From assembly GCA_032207245.1 (NCBI GenBank), contig CM063501.1:78274186-78338185 (forward strand): a DNA stretch of 64,000 nucleotides. Direction: 5' to 3'. Both the position numbers and the translations under genes were made by a program. Shown here one piece after another: positions 37,740-50,690 of this stretch. Position 1 is the stretch's first letter; every line of letters starts with the position of its first letter. The notes beneath the pieces are model-generated. The model had not been told where the DNA came from. It saw only the letters and a list, made by a program, of their open reading frames with translations, and did no database searches. The stretch is from Pardosa pseudoannulata. Its lineage: Eukaryota > Arthropoda > Arachnida > Araneae > Lycosidae.

Positions 37740-40700
37740 TGTTTAACTGAAATGTAAGAATACATATGAAAAAACCAAATAAAAAATTGCTTTATTAATA
37801 CATAAGCTAAATAATTAAAGAACTTTCAAATTTTTTCACTATTTCATTAAAGAGTGAAATTAAGAATAATCAAAAAGCTATGGTATATATAATCCAGTCA
37901 TACATATATATCCCAAATATTAAAAGCCAAAATTTAACAGTTATAGTTCACGAGAATTGGCATTGACAAATGGCAAGAAGAAAACAAATAATCATACAAA
38001 CTAAAATTATGATGGTTTAAGGCAAACTAAAATTATAATGGGATAAAAATAAAACTCCAAGAAAATAATTTAGTGGGTTTCATGGATAGTCAATTGCATT
38101 AATTATAAAGAGATGTTCATTAACTATGAGGATTCTGATTTAAATCAATCAAGGACGAGTCTATAAGTCAAATAATGTTTAAGCCAAATAATTAAAGATC
38201 TTTTAAATTTTCTTCACAATTTTATAAAAGAGTGAAATTAAAAATAAGCAAAAAGCTATGGTATATATAATCCAGTCATACGTATATACCTCAAAAATTA
38301 AAAGACAATAATTTAACAGTTATAGTTTATTAAAATTGGCATTGACAAATGGCAAGAAGAAAACAAATAATCATACAAACTAAAATTATAATGGGATAAA
38401 AATAAAACTCCAAGGGGATAATTTAGTGGGTTTCCTGGATAGTCAATTGCATTAATTATAAAGAGATGTTCATTAACTATGAGGATTCTGATTTAAATCA
38501 AGCAAGGACGAGTCTGTAAGTCAAAAAATGTTTAAGCCAAATAAATAAAGATCTTTTAAATTTTCTTCACAATTTTATAAAAGAGTGAAATTAAAAACAA
38601 GCAAAAAGCTATGTTATGTATAATCCAGACATACGTATATACCCCAAAGATTAAAAGACAATAATTTAACAGTTATAGTTTATTAAAATTAGCATTGACA
38701 AATGGCAAGAAGAAAACAAATAATCATACAAACTAAAATTATGATGGTTTAAGGCAAACTAAAATTATAATGGGATAAAAATAAAACTCCAAGAAAATAA
38801 TTTAGTGGGTTTCATGGATAGTCAATTGCATTAATTATAAAGAGATGTTCATTAACTATGAGGATTCTGATTTAAATCAAGCAAGGACGAGTCTGTAAGT
38901 CAAAAAATGTTTAAGCCAAATAATTAAAGATCTTTTAAATTTTCTTCACAATTTTATAAAAGGGTGAAATTAAAAATAAGCAAAAAGCTATGTTATATAT
39001 AATCCAGTCATACGTATATACCTAAAAAATTAAAAGACAATAATTTAACAGTTATAGTTTATTAAAATTAGCATTGACAAATGGCAAGAAGAAAACAAAT
39101 AATCATACAAACTAAAATTATGATGGTTTAAGGCAAACTAAAATTATAATGGGATAAAAATAAAACTCCAAGAAAATAATTTAGTGGGTTTCCTGGATAG
39201 TCAATTGCATTAATTATAAAGAGATGTCCATTAACTATGAGGATTCTGATTTGAATCAATCAAGGACGAGTCTATAAGTCAAATAATGTTTAAGCCAAAT
39301 AATTAAAGATCTTTTAAATTTTCTTCACAATTTTATAAAAGAGTAAAATTAAAAATAAGCAAAAAGCTATGGTATATATAATCCAGTCATACGTAAATAC
39401 CTCAAAAATTAAAAGACAATAATTTAACAGTTATAGTTTATTAAAATTGGCATTGACAAATGGCAAGAAGAAAACAAATAATCATACAAACTAAAATTAT
39501 GATGGTTTAAGGCAAACTAAAATTATAATGGGATAAAAATAAAACTCCAAGAGGATAATTTAGTGGGTTTCATGGATAGTCACTTGCATTAACTTATAAA
39601 GAGATGTCCATTAACTATGAGGATTCTGATTTGAATCAATCAAGGACGAGTCTATAAGTCAAATAATGTTTAAGCCAAATAATTAAAGATCTTTTAAATT
39701 TTCTTCACAATTTTATAAAAGAGTGAAATTAAAAATAAGCAAAAAGCTATGGTATATATAATCCAGTCATACGTATATACCTCAAAAATTAAAAGACAAT
39801 AATTTAACAGTTATAGTTTATTAAAATTGGCATTGACAAATGGCAAGAAGAAAACAAATAATCATACAAACTAAAATTATGATGGTTTAAGGCAAACTAA
39901 AATTATAATGGATAAAAATAAAGCAAAAAGCTATGTTATGTATAATCCAAACATGCGTATATACCTTAAAGATTAAAAGGCAAAAATTTAACAGTGATAG
40001 TTCACCAGAATTTTTCACATGGACAAACTGGCAAGAGGAAAACAAATAATCCAACAAACTAAAATTATAATAGTATAAAACAAACTTAAATTATAATGGG
40101 ATAAAAATAAAACTTCAATGGTTTTAGGGTACTTAGTGGGTTTTGTGAATAGTCACTTGCATTAACTTACAAAGAGATGTCCATTAACTATGAGAGTTCT
40201 GATTTAAATCAAGCAAGGACGAGTCTGCAAGTCAGATAATGTTTAAGCCAAATATTTAAAGATCGTTTAAATATTCTTTACAATTTTATAAAAGAGTAAA
40301 ATTAAAAACAAGCAAAAAGCTATGTTATGTATAATCCAGACATACGTATATACCCCAAAGATTAAAAGACAAAAATTTAATAGTGATAGTTCACGAGAAT
40401 TGGCATTGACAAATGGCAAGAAGAAAACAAATAACCATACAAACTAAAAGTATGATGGTTTAAGGCAAACTAAAATTATAATGGGATACAAATAAAGCTT
40501 CAGGAGGATAATTTAGTGGGTTTTGTGAATAGTCACTTGCATTAACTGATAAAGAGATGTCCATTAACTATGAGAATTCTGATTTAAATGCAGCAACGAC
40601 GAGTCTGTAAGTCAAATAATGTTTAAGGCAAATAATTAAAAATCTTTTAAATTTTCTTCACAATTTTATAAAAGAGTGAAATTAAAAATAAGCAAACAGC

Positions 40701-41000
40701 TATGTTATGTATAATCCAGACATACGTATATACCCCAAAGATTAAAAGATAATAATTTAACAGTGATAGTTCACCTGAATTCGTGTGGACAAATTGGCAA
40801 GAAGAAAACAAATAATTCAACAAACTAAAATTATAATGGTTTAAAACAACCTAAAATTGTAATGTGATGCAAATAAAGCTTCTAGAGGATAATTTAGTGG
40901 GTTTTGTGGATAGTCACTTGCATTAACTAATAAAAAGATGTCTATTAACAATGAGAATTATGATTTAAATCAATCAAGGACGAGTCTGTAAGTCTAGTTT
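37740..41000. repeat. Tandem array family F, 379 bp unit, about nine copies
   Basis: The anchor caaaaagctatg recurs at 37871, 38249, 38602, 38981, 39360, 39740, 39924, 40313 and 40693. Each unit has ggcattgacaaatggcaaga, gatggtttaaggcaaacta, atttagtgggtttcatggat and gcaaggacgagtctgtaag. Most intervals are 378-380 bp; one is 353 bp (a deletion of the gatggtttaaggc block) and one only 184 bp (39740-39924). Copies 38249-39900 are the most alike. The outer copies after 39924 share their own variants such as cacttgcattaac. Confidence 0.95.
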
Positions 41001-41109
41001 TGTACTGATTTTTGATGAATTGCATCGAATAAAAAACGCTGTGGAGCTATGAAATATTTTTTTTTAAGTTTTTAGTGAAATCCCCTGATGTGACACACAA
41101 AAGTACAAA

Positions 41110-41500
41110 TTAGATATTCTGTTTGAACGTAAATGCGTTCACGTTCATATCCCCGATTCGAAACCCGTGCTTTCCCCGTCGACTGCCATCGAATTTGCGA
41201 CAGTGACACCTGCCACCCCCTGTCTGCCGACAAAAGAATTCAATCTCGTGATGAATTCCATTGTCACCCGAGAGACCGATGCCTCTTGACCAGCCCGAAA
41301 TCCTTCGGCGAGACGCGCTTTTGGCGGCCACGGGGGATCGCTGCAGTCAGCCCGATTGAAGGCAAGACACTCTATCGATTAATCGATAGGCTTCCGTCAA
41401 CGAAAAAGCCCTATTCTGTGCGTGATTTGCGGCCGAGAAACCCGACACCCCCTTCGGGCACGCATCGCTGGGTTTTTTTTTTAAGTTTCTAATTGGGCAC
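41110..41500. promoter_or_regulatory. CpG-rich island with DRE-like palindrome
   Basis: About 370 bp with roughly three dozen CpG by eye, against almost none in the adjoining array. It contains TTTTGGCGG (E2F-like, 41319-41327) and the palindrome at 41372-41389. A 119-residue ATG frame (41133-41492, plus) spans it but shows no family motif, and GC-rich DNA gives long frames by chance. A 73-residue minus frame overlaps it. It may be a promoter, an exon, or a decayed transposed gene fragment. Direction is undetermined. Confidence 0.4.
41372..41389. promoter_or_regulatory. Perfect 18 bp palindrome with two ATCGAT cores
   Basis: ctatcgattaatcgatag is its own reverse complement. TATCGAT is seven of eight bases of the insect DRE (TATCGATA, bound by DREF), and ATCGAT is the core bound by Cut/Onecut homeodomain proteins. 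The location inside the CpG-rich island supports a regulatory role, but binding is inferred only. Confidence 0.45.
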
Positions 41501-42735
41501 CAGGAACGCCCCGTGGTAGAGATGGGTTCGACAGAACTTGGGTTGTTTATTTATAGACACTTATTCAATACTAAAACGCCGGAAGAATGAAAATACACAT
41601 TTAATGCCTCGGCATCCGTTGTTTGAAAGGATTGAGACTTTGGCACGGCTCCGCGCTTTTTGTTTATTTACATTTAACTAAGGCTGAAAAGCTTTTCAAT
41701 GATATACTGCACGACCTAAGAAATTTTCCCTTTCGCTTTTACGAGAGCGGTGTTTCCTATTGCAGAACCGCAGAATTTCACGAGATAATGAGTTAAGTTA
41801 TTTCGAAAATAAAGGAGTTAGGTAAGAGACGGGAAGTATGACGACATTAAATTTTGTTAATGGACTTAAAACAACATGTCTCGTATTTCAAATGAAAATA
41901 TGGGTTTGGGAATATTTGGGGAAAGCCTATATGACAAGTTTGTAATTTTGAACAGGACACTGGATAAAAGTGGTTTTAACCATCCAAAATTAGTCAAAAG
42001 TGGTAAAAAATGGGCAGAAGTGGTCAGAGTTGTTAAAAATAGTTTTAAATGGTTTTAATTTTAATATATAATATCTTTTGTAGTTAGAAGTGACTTTTAA
42101 TAAGCAATAAAAATAGTAGTAAAGTTAAACAAAATATTACACTAACAAGTTCATGCGATTTAACATGATTATACGGTATAATAAAAATGTTTGAATGTTA
42201 AAAATTAACCATGCACATGAAATTGTAAAAATGTAATCCAGTCTCAGCAAAAATCATAAAATAACTTGGACTGATATCTGGTGAGCAGCAATGAAGAAAG
42301 TTAAAGGCATTAACATAAAATTTGTTGATTTCACAATACATCTAATAAACTGTTGTGGCAGCTGTTCATCTTAAGAAAAATTATTTTCAAAGTTTGGAGT
42401 AACACAAAATAAATTACGAAATCGTTTAAATTTGGATACAACTACAAAACTTACTACTTGTACCCGTTTTTTGAATTCATAAATTACACATAAAACAGCT
42501 TGTATAAAAAAAATAAGTAAAACATTTTTTTTTTTTTTTGTATCTTGATGTTATATTTGTTTTTTGCTGGTGCTATTTATATTATGACATTCTTAACACA
42601 GGTAACTCCACTTTATCACATGCTTGTAAACTATGTTCGGTTAGTATTAAGTGAATTTCAGTGGTCAAAACTGGTCAAAATTGATACTGACCAGGAGATT
42701 TAAAACCCGTTAAAACCACTGGTTTAAACCCCCAT
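41501..42735. other. Mostly unique DNA with scattered inverted ggttttaac motifs
   Basis: No gene recognised. The 60-residue frame at 41876-42058 carries nothing diagnostic. Segments aagtggttttaacc (about 41969) and gttaaaaccactgg (about 42708) are inverted to each other, with related agtggtcaaaactggtc wording nearby. They could be the ends of a decayed element of about 0.75 kb. A T run of about 19 lies near 42521-42539. Confidence 0.4.
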
Positions 42736-42978
42736 TGTAACAGCGCGCAACGGCCATCTGCGCGCGAACTCTTTTTGTTCTCGTCGTAAAGGACAGACCG
42801 TTAGAACGGTTCCGTGTTGTGGTGAGGTAGAATAACGTGCGAGGGCCTCCTGCTCTCTGCATTTTCAACAATGTTTAATTATTAATTAAAACGTGTAAAT
42901 GTTTGTAAATATAATAATAAACTTAATTTGTTAGATTTAGATAGTTTGTGTTTCCTGTGTTGGATTTATAGTGTTACA
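42736..42978 (+). mobile_element. Solo LTR of a retrotransposon, 243 bp
   Basis: The segment begins TGTAACA and ends TGTTACA, so it has the TG...CA form with 7 bp perfect inverted tips. CCAT lies immediately on both sides (42732-42735 and 42979-42982), fitting a 4 bp target duplication. The first part is GC-rich (cagcgcgcaacggcc ... ctgctctctgc), followed by AT-rich sequence with an AATAAA polyadenylation-like signal near 42919. Solo LTRs arise by recombination between the two LTRs of a full element. Size and ends suit Ty3/Gypsy, but no internal region is present. The plus direction is taken from the AATAAA. Confidence 0.6.
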
Positions 42979-42982
42979 CCAT

Positions 42983-44619
42983 GATTAAAACCGATACAAT
43001 TGTTCCGCTAGTTTAACGGGGATTTCTATTTGCCCTCACTAGTTCATAGTCATTGTTTTAAATTTCCTGCATTTGACGATATAAATACACCATGCAAACT
43101 CTGGATTAATATAAATTCACTATACACAAGTTGTAAATTCAGTGTAAGGCTTTATTGGAAGCCAGTTCTGATTAATTACTTTTTAAAGGTCAGCGTTAGA
43201 TATCAAATAATAAACTGGATTCAACTATAAACGAAACTCTCGTCTTTGGACTAATATTCACCTAACTAGCATATATAGCCCGTTATATGACAATATGAGT
43301 AAAAAATTTTAATTCTCCAGAATTGTAAAGTACCCTATTAGGCAGGTAAAAAAAGTTTGTTTTTTGGCTGAGAATTATCTGGTAGAAGCTCAATAATTTG
43401 TTTATCTTTAATGACCGCATGTTATTTGCCAACTTTAATTTATCTTGTCATATTAAGTGGTAGGATGAACAGCAGAGGTTTTAATATTGATAATGATTAT
43501 TTGGCGGTATATATGAATGATGTCCAAAATTTAGCGAATCGATTGCAAGCCGTGTGGTTATGTATAAAAAAATACACATAAATGAACGAACTTCTTAATT
43601 TTCAAAGATATATAACTTTAGATATGTATTAGTCCGTGAAATAGACGCATAGACTTTTATGAAAAAAATTTGTTGTGAATACCGGTGATAAAATTTTCAT
43701 TGCAATAAAAAATAAACGATGATTAAATTCCAAATTATCACATATGTACCTAAACTATTATTTAAGCCAAATATAAAAGAAAATTATTTACGTAATACCT
43801 AATTTCAGTGATAAAACGTATGAAAATGATGCAAACGATGTTTAAATAATTTAAAATAAGAAATAATTAAAAGAGATGGTTAAAGGTATGCCGTTATAAT
43901 GCTAGAAAAGAAAGTTATTTTCATCTACTTATAATGTGATAAATTGATGAATTTAATCGCCTGCTCTTAACTGGGGAAGATAAGGCTTGAAATAATGGCA
44001 TTAAACGACCGAAAAGAGGGGAAGGGGTGGATTTCGAACATTTTTCGAACTCGCTCTGAATTTTGCCAAACCTAACACATCATGAATCCAATATGGATGC
44101 CCCTATCTATTCCAGGTCCAACCGCTTCATATATTTGAGGACAGATGGACAGATAACTTAGGCTATTATTTTATAGAGGATGACGTAAAATTAATACGTA
44201 CCTGTCATGTAAACTCTGTAAACTGTCAAGTTGCGAAGACTGAGATTACTACTGTTGTAACGTGTAACTAACTTTTATTTAACTACACCTGTGCATCAGT
44301 TGAGTTATTTTGAAATCAATTTTTAATTACGTTCTTGACTAGCTGGAAATTTGAAATTGAAATTTTGCATATAGGTTCAATACCGTTGACAATACAATAT
44401 TCAATCAAATAAGTTAAATTAGAGAAAAAAAATAAAATCACTTTGGTAAGTGCAAAAAGCTTTTCAGCATACATAGAATTACAATTACAGAAATTTTAAA
44501 CGAGTATCACCATCTATTTGTAAGCGGCTTAAATAAAACTCCAAACAAAATTTTACTTTCTAGTGTATCTTTGATCGCTTTTCTTGTTAAATAAAAGATT
44601 TTTTAAAATGCTTTTTGTT
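42983..44619. other. AT-rich unique DNA, no gene seen
   Basis: No gene or RNA recognised. The 66-residue frame at 43030 is not convincing. Confidence 0.5.
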
Positions 44620-45376
44620 ACATTTATAACTTATTCTAAATGTACATTAGTTTGTAACATTATTCCTTTTTTAATTATTTTCATAGAAATTCAAACCAAA
44701 TTAGTAACTCTTCTTGAATTTTATAATATGATCGTACTGAAAAAAAAACTTTTTTCTACATAATATAGAATAAAATTTAAGTATACCATATCACAAAATA
44801 TTATTTTCTCTGAGTTACATATCATCGGAGTTGAAGCAAAATTCATTAAATCAGACATCTATATACATCCAATAAAAATTTTGTGGGCCGTTTTAAGAAT
44901 ATTAAATAGTATTGTACGGAGTTTTGACTATAAGAGCAGATTTATTGATGTTTTTATGCCATTAAATAGCTAGTGAACATTATTTAGAGAGGCTAAAGTT
45001 GTATTTTGCTCTCAATTACGTCTAAATCAACTTTTGGACTTAATTGTGCTGGAGAACCAACGATTTCATAATTGAAGATGCAGTTCATATTACACCAACC
45101 ATTCTATTTTTATTTACTACATAAGAATACATTAGTAATATTATTTTCCCAAATTTTTTAAATATGATTTATAGCAATATAAAATGCTAATATAAGAATA
45201 AAATGTATCTTTTGAATATTTTAGGCTTTTGTTTCGTTTTATTTTACAAAATGTACATGTGTTTATAGCCCTTTTCCCTTAGAAATCAAAACATCTATTA
45301 AGGAGGTTTCAATTTTTTATAATAGGATTATACTGAACAATTTTTTCTGCAGAATATAGAATCCAGAATTTAAATA

Positions 45377-46111
45377 TAGTAGAACTTCGATTATTCGAAC
45401 CTAGATAACCAAAACTCTCCATTAACCGAAGTCGGTTTTTTCAATTTCTACTATGATCCAAAATTTTCTCTTTACAAACATACATTTGTAAAGTTTTCTT
45501 TTTTCTCATATTCATTTTGTACGCAAGCCATCTTTTCCAAAATACGAGTGCAGATAAATATTTTGGAATTCCTTATTTTAGAATTCCTTCTCGCAAGCAC
45601 AATTCTCAGTATGAATGTACTATTCCCCACTTTCAAACATCCCTGTTCTAAACTTCGATTATTCGAACCTAGATTAACCAAAACTCTCCGTTAACCGAAG
45701 TCGGTTTTTTCAATTTCTACTATGATCCAAAATTTTCTCTTTACAAACATACATTTGTAAAGTTTTCTTTTTTCTCATATTCATTTTGTACGCAAGCCAT
45801 CTTTTCCAAAATACGAGTGCAGATAAATATTTTGGAATTCCTTATTTTAGAATTCCTTCTCGCAAGCACAATTCTCAGTATGAATGTACTATTCCCCACT
45901 TTCAAACATCCCTGTTCTAAACAAAAACATACCCCATTTCCAAATTTGGAAGGTTATACTACCGAGTCCCAGAACAATCGAATGTTATTGGACTAATTAA
46001 TATACTACATATTAAACTAGATGATTATTGATGAGTTCTCAATTATCGGAAGTTTTCTATTATCCAAAGTAGGTTTCGTCCCAATTGCGTCAGATAATGG
46101 AGGTGCTACTG
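45377..46111. mobile_element. pogo/Tigger-like nonautonomous element at TA
   Basis: The left end tagtagaacttcgattattc and the right end read inward, cagtagcacctccattatct, are inverted repeats of the CAGTAGAACCTCGATTAT type common to pogo/Tigger elements. TA lies on both sides (45375-45376 and 46112-46113), the usual target duplication of the Tc1/mariner/pogo group. Subterminal attaaccgaagtcgg and attatcggaag repeats strengthen this. There is no transposase. The insertion splits an older duplication, which gives the empty-site sequence. The 69-residue minus frame at 45472 is a shadow. Confidence 0.82.
45385..45920. repeat. Recent 268 bp tandem duplication inside the pogo-like element
   Basis: 45385-45652 and 45653-45920 differ at only about two positions near the start: ctagataacc against ctagattaacc, and ctccatt against ctccgtt. 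The rest reads identically. The duplicated block includes the inner part of the left terminus, so an element-internal second terminus was created. Confidence 0.92.
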
Positions 46112-46250
46112 TATAACAATCTGCAAACCATTTTTTGCTATTATTTACATATCGTCGGAGTTCAACCAAAAGTTACTAAGTCCAAAATTGATATAGGGCA
46201 TTTGCAAGTTTGATCTCATTACAAAAACAATAAATATTGTTTTAGGGATT

Positions 46251-49200
46251 TTTATCTGTAGCTCAAGGTTTGCTGTTGATATAATGACTAATTTATAGCA
46301 TGCATTAAATTTGTTTTCCATGGAGACAATAAATCTCTAGTACCTTATTTTATTCTTTGTTTTTAAAACATGAAATACGCTCAATTAATTATTTTGGATC
46401 ACAATACATTTTTGTGACGAGGGCCTGATCGGGCACATTATTTAAGAAGAGCAGAAGATAGTTTTGTTAAATGCATGAGATTTTAGATGGGATTTTACGT
46501 ATAAATCACTTTTATCTGTGACTCTAAAAATTCTAGCATTTCCAGGCTGTCACACTACTTTTATGTTTTGACTTTAAAGAGAACTACGGACATTCAAATA
46601 ACAAAACCTACTATTAGTTTTTTTGTTCTGAAAAAGGTCAAGTGAATAGCATACTTTCCCAAATAAGCTAATTTAACAATTGTATCATTCTTCCATTTCA
46701 TTAAAATGCATATTTTGGTGTACTTCCTGGTTTAAAAATGTAATTTTTATGGAGCTTGTAATTTCTTTACAATTGTGATAACGGCAAAAAGTTTTGACGT
46801 ACATTATAATTAGTCTTTTTTCAATTTAATGTTTGTCAAAAGTCTGAAAATATTTTTTAAACATAAAATATTTTGTCGAGTTACAAAAATTGTAAAACAC
46901 GCGGAATATTTTTTACAATTGTTTGACATTGTGAATCACGTCGATAAAACTTACCTGATAAAGTGGAGTTGCACTTTAGTAATTATTTTTTATTTTAAGA
47001 TATTTTCATAAATTCTTTGTTCTAAAAAAATAAATTAAAGGTAAAGGACTAGATATGATCATAAGTGACAGCGTAGTTAAGACAAAGGTTAGTTTTGTTT
47101 TTCGGGTTTTATGAGCAATAAATTAACATAATTAAAGAAGATCACGTATTTCTATCCCATGTCTCGCAGAGTAAAAGGTTTTTTTTCATTTTGAAAAAAG
47201 AAATTATTACTTTGCATTCTAGTCTAGTATTTTTGTTACTTTCCATTCTAGTAATTACATTCAGAAAGCTTTCATTAAGTAAAAAAAGAAAAATCTTAAT
47301 TCCTGGGAAGGAGTTAAGCATTTTTACTCTCAAAGGACTTAATTAAGGAATTTTGACAAAGGACAAAGACATCTACTGTTAAAATATCTTATCACTTGTA
47401 CCTTCGCCTCATCCATTCTGTCCTTAACTTTGTTGCTTTTGTAGCTTTTGTTTTTTGTGTAAAGTACCTTATTCTTTGTAAGACACAAGTAAAAAAAATT
47501 CCACTGCTTTAAAGTACCTTTAAAACGTTACCAGAACAACATAATAACCTCGCTTCCTTATATTTTTCGAATGTATTTTTGAGGCATGAAAAAAGTGGTA
47601 CTATGAAACTGTATGTAATCCAAAACTAGGTTACGACTTCTTTGCATATTAATTCACCACCCTTCATGACATCCTCTAAAAATGTCATAAAGTTTTATCA
47701 GTAATTTTAAAAAATAATATAATGCATATTTCAATTTACTTTATTTTTAAAAAACTTTATCTAAAATTCGAAATTATTCAAATGAATATTTAGTATTAAA
47801 ATAGAATATTAAAAATATATTTGGTGAACATCATATAAATAAACTTAATGACTCAATTTAGCCCTCTCACTACCTTCATACGAGACATCAAATTTAAATA
47901 ATAAAAAACATTTTAAAATAACTTTTACAAAATTTTATCTACAATGACATCTTTTTTGCATCTTAGCCATATATATGATATGTAATTTGACTTAATTCTC
48001 AATAACAGTTGGCTGCACAAGACTCAAAATTTAATGTCTTATGATTATTTGAATACAAAACAATACATTGCATTTATTTTTTGTTTCTTTGTTAGCATTT
48101 TAAATTCTGCACAGCACGATTTTGTTTGTACAATTATATTTTTTAAACATATATTTGGGCCTATATAATGTCTTAAAAAATATACTTAAAAGTTATTTTT
48201 GAATAATGTTACTGTTTATACTGAAGAGTTATGTTTTATGTATATATGAATTCAATATACATTTTAAATTCCGTTGATAAATATATGAAAAAAATGTTGT
48301 AAAATTAAAATTAAATACTTTGATTATCTAAGAAAACATATTCTTGGTTCAAGCGTTAAAAAATACAAGCAGAATATGTAATATAAAGAAATAGTAATAT
48401 GGTAAACACGTGCAATTTCTGAAATAATGTTTTGCTCTCAAAGATATAATGTTCGATATCTTGTTTAATTTGTAGTCCCCCCCCCCCTTTCCTAACCAGC
48501 TACTTAAGCCCTTTTTACCAAACTTGAAGTTTACTTAAAGGGGGCACAGAGCTTAAAATCTGTTTGTTCAAAATATCGAAGCTTTTTATTATGACAAATT
48601 ACCAGTTCAAACTTTCTGCACGTGTATGTAAATTTAAATATTCAATTTTTCAAAAGCTGTTTTAATTTTTTATTATATAGTCAGACGTTTAGAGGGGAAT
48701 TGTTATTTTAATGTAGGAGTGGTATTTTTTCTACTAGCCTTAATTCTAAATATACTATTATTTTATTTCATTTTGCTTGTTAAAGCTGTGTTAAATAATC
48801 GAATGGATATACGTTACTGTCTTTAAATGCTTATGTATGAAAATTGTAATTTTTTTCAGGCTGTAGAAATTTTTTTAAATGGGTTTTCCCTATATTTATT
48901 TATCTTTGATTTCCACTCAAAGAGTTTTTTTAATAATGCGTGATTTTATTTTTATATAGGTTTTCTAGAATCTGTAGCATAAAACTTAATATAGAGTTAA
49001 CAACAAGATTTAAGGGTAAATTTAAAAAAAATCCTAAAACAAGAGAATTTGTTTTAAACTTATTTTTGTTACTTTTCATTATTTTTAAAATTGCATAAAT
49101 TTTTAAAAATTGTAGTTGGATGCTTGAAATGCCTCATACTTTCTTTTGTTTAATATGGATGTTGTAAATATAGAGATAGTTTATAAATTACTTCATTTAT

Positions 49201-49849
49201 ATGATATTTGATAACGAATGGAAACTTTAAATGTTCTTTTCTCCATGCTCATTATTTTTCCCCTTTCCTGTTTTGAAAACTGATTTGGACTTCTTATTTG
49301 AAATAGAGGATTTTAGATATTTTGAAAGCTCTTAATTATTTTACATGCTCTTAATTATGTGATAAACTAATGAATGGATTTATAGTTTAGTTGTTAAAGT
49401 TTTATTTTATGATTAAAACTATGTAAAGAAATGTTAGTTTTAACCAATTTACTCTACATATATCAGCAAAAAAAATTATATTGATTGAAACATTAGACTA
49501 TTTAAAAGTTCAAGTGGAGCCTTGTGTAATATGCTTTAGTAAATACTAGAAAAATTCGAGGAATATCATAAATACTTTAAAAAATAATAGGGTATTTTAA
49601 TTAGAATTTTTTTAAATTTTCTAAAATTTTAATTATGTTCATTTTTAAACAGCATATCGTTCCAAAATGTACTTCAAATTTCATATTGAAATGAATTGCG
49701 TTCACCTATTTCGTCACATTTTATAAAATTTTCTAATGTTGTTGTAAATTATTAGATTTTTTTTAATAAGAATAAGTCATTTTTCTCCATAATTTTGTTT
49801 ACAGTTTTATGTATAATAATTCACAAATATTACTTTTTTTTCCACCTTC
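46251..49849. other. Long AT-rich unique stretch, no gene seen
   Basis: About 3.6 kb with only short, unrecognised frames (for example 46829-47011 plus and 47142-47333 minus). An 11-base C run lies at 48477-48487. No splice-bounded exon, tRNA or repeat family was identified. Confidence 0.5.
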
Positions 49850-50690
49850 TTCATATCTTACGTTAGCAAAAGAGTTAAAAACTTCAGTTCGCTATTAAAA
49901 ATTAATGTACGACTGTATTTTAAACATGATTGAATTATGTTTAATAATTAATTAAACCATTAATAATTAGGTAATTAATTAATAATGGAAATAATAATTA
50001 ATTAATAATAGTAAATAATTATAACCAATATTTAATTAAACCATTTATATGCTTTTCTCTTCATATATTACGTTAGAAGGAGAGTTAAAAATTTCAGATC
50101 CCTATTAAAAATTAAACTACGACTGTATTTCAAACATGATAATATGAACTATATTTAATAGTTAATTAATAAACCATTAATAATTAATTAATTAATTAAT
50201 AATGAAAATAATAATTAATTAATAATAGTAAATAATTATAACCAATATTTAATTAAACCATTTATATGCTTTTCTCTTCATATATTACGTTAGCAGGAGA
50301 GTTAAAAATTTCAGTTCCTTATTAAAAATTAATCTACGACTGTATTTCCAACATGATAATATGAACTATATTTAATAGGTAATTCAACCATTAATAATTA
50401 GGTAATTAATTAATAATGAAAATAATAATTAATTAATAATAGTAAATAATTATAACCAATATTTAATTAAACCATTTATATGCTTTTCTCTTCATATATT
50501 ACGTTAGCAGGAGAGTTAAAAATTTCCGTTCCCTATTGAAAATTAAACTACGACTGTATTTCAAAAATGATAATATGAACTATATTTAATAGTCAATTAA
50601 TAAACCATTAATAATTAATAGTGAAAATAATAATTAATAACTTAAATAATTATAACTAATATTTAATAAAACAATTTATATGCTTTTCTT
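49850..50690. repeat. Tandem array family G, ~215 bp unit, four copies
   Basis: The anchor tcatatattacgttag recurs with cgttag at 49861, 50071, 50288 and 50502. Units share acgactgtatttcaaacatg and end in a TTAATTAA-rich segment of 60-90 bp that varies in length (taattaattaattaataatg and similar). The last copy lacks part of that segment. Confidence 0.92.

Larger units (their letters stand above)
44620..46250. repeat. Old tandem duplication, later split by a pogo-like element
   Basis: 44660-44870 and 45250-45376 plus 46114-46210 are diverged copies. Paired segments are ttataatatgatcgtactga with ttataataggattatactga, tagaataaaatttaagtata with tagaatccagaatttaaata, and tacatatcatcggagtt with tacatatcgtcggagtt. 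The second copy is interrupted exactly by the element at 45377-46111. Confidence 0.7.

Noticed and set aside
41133..41492. 119-residue ATG frame as a gene
   Set aside because: It lies in CpG-rich DNA where stop codons are rare, has no recognisable domain, and a long frame also exists on the other strand.
48477..48487. C run of 11 as a functional G-quadruplex or splicing signal
   Set aside because: A single homopolymer in otherwise featureless DNA; no further G or C tracts nearby.
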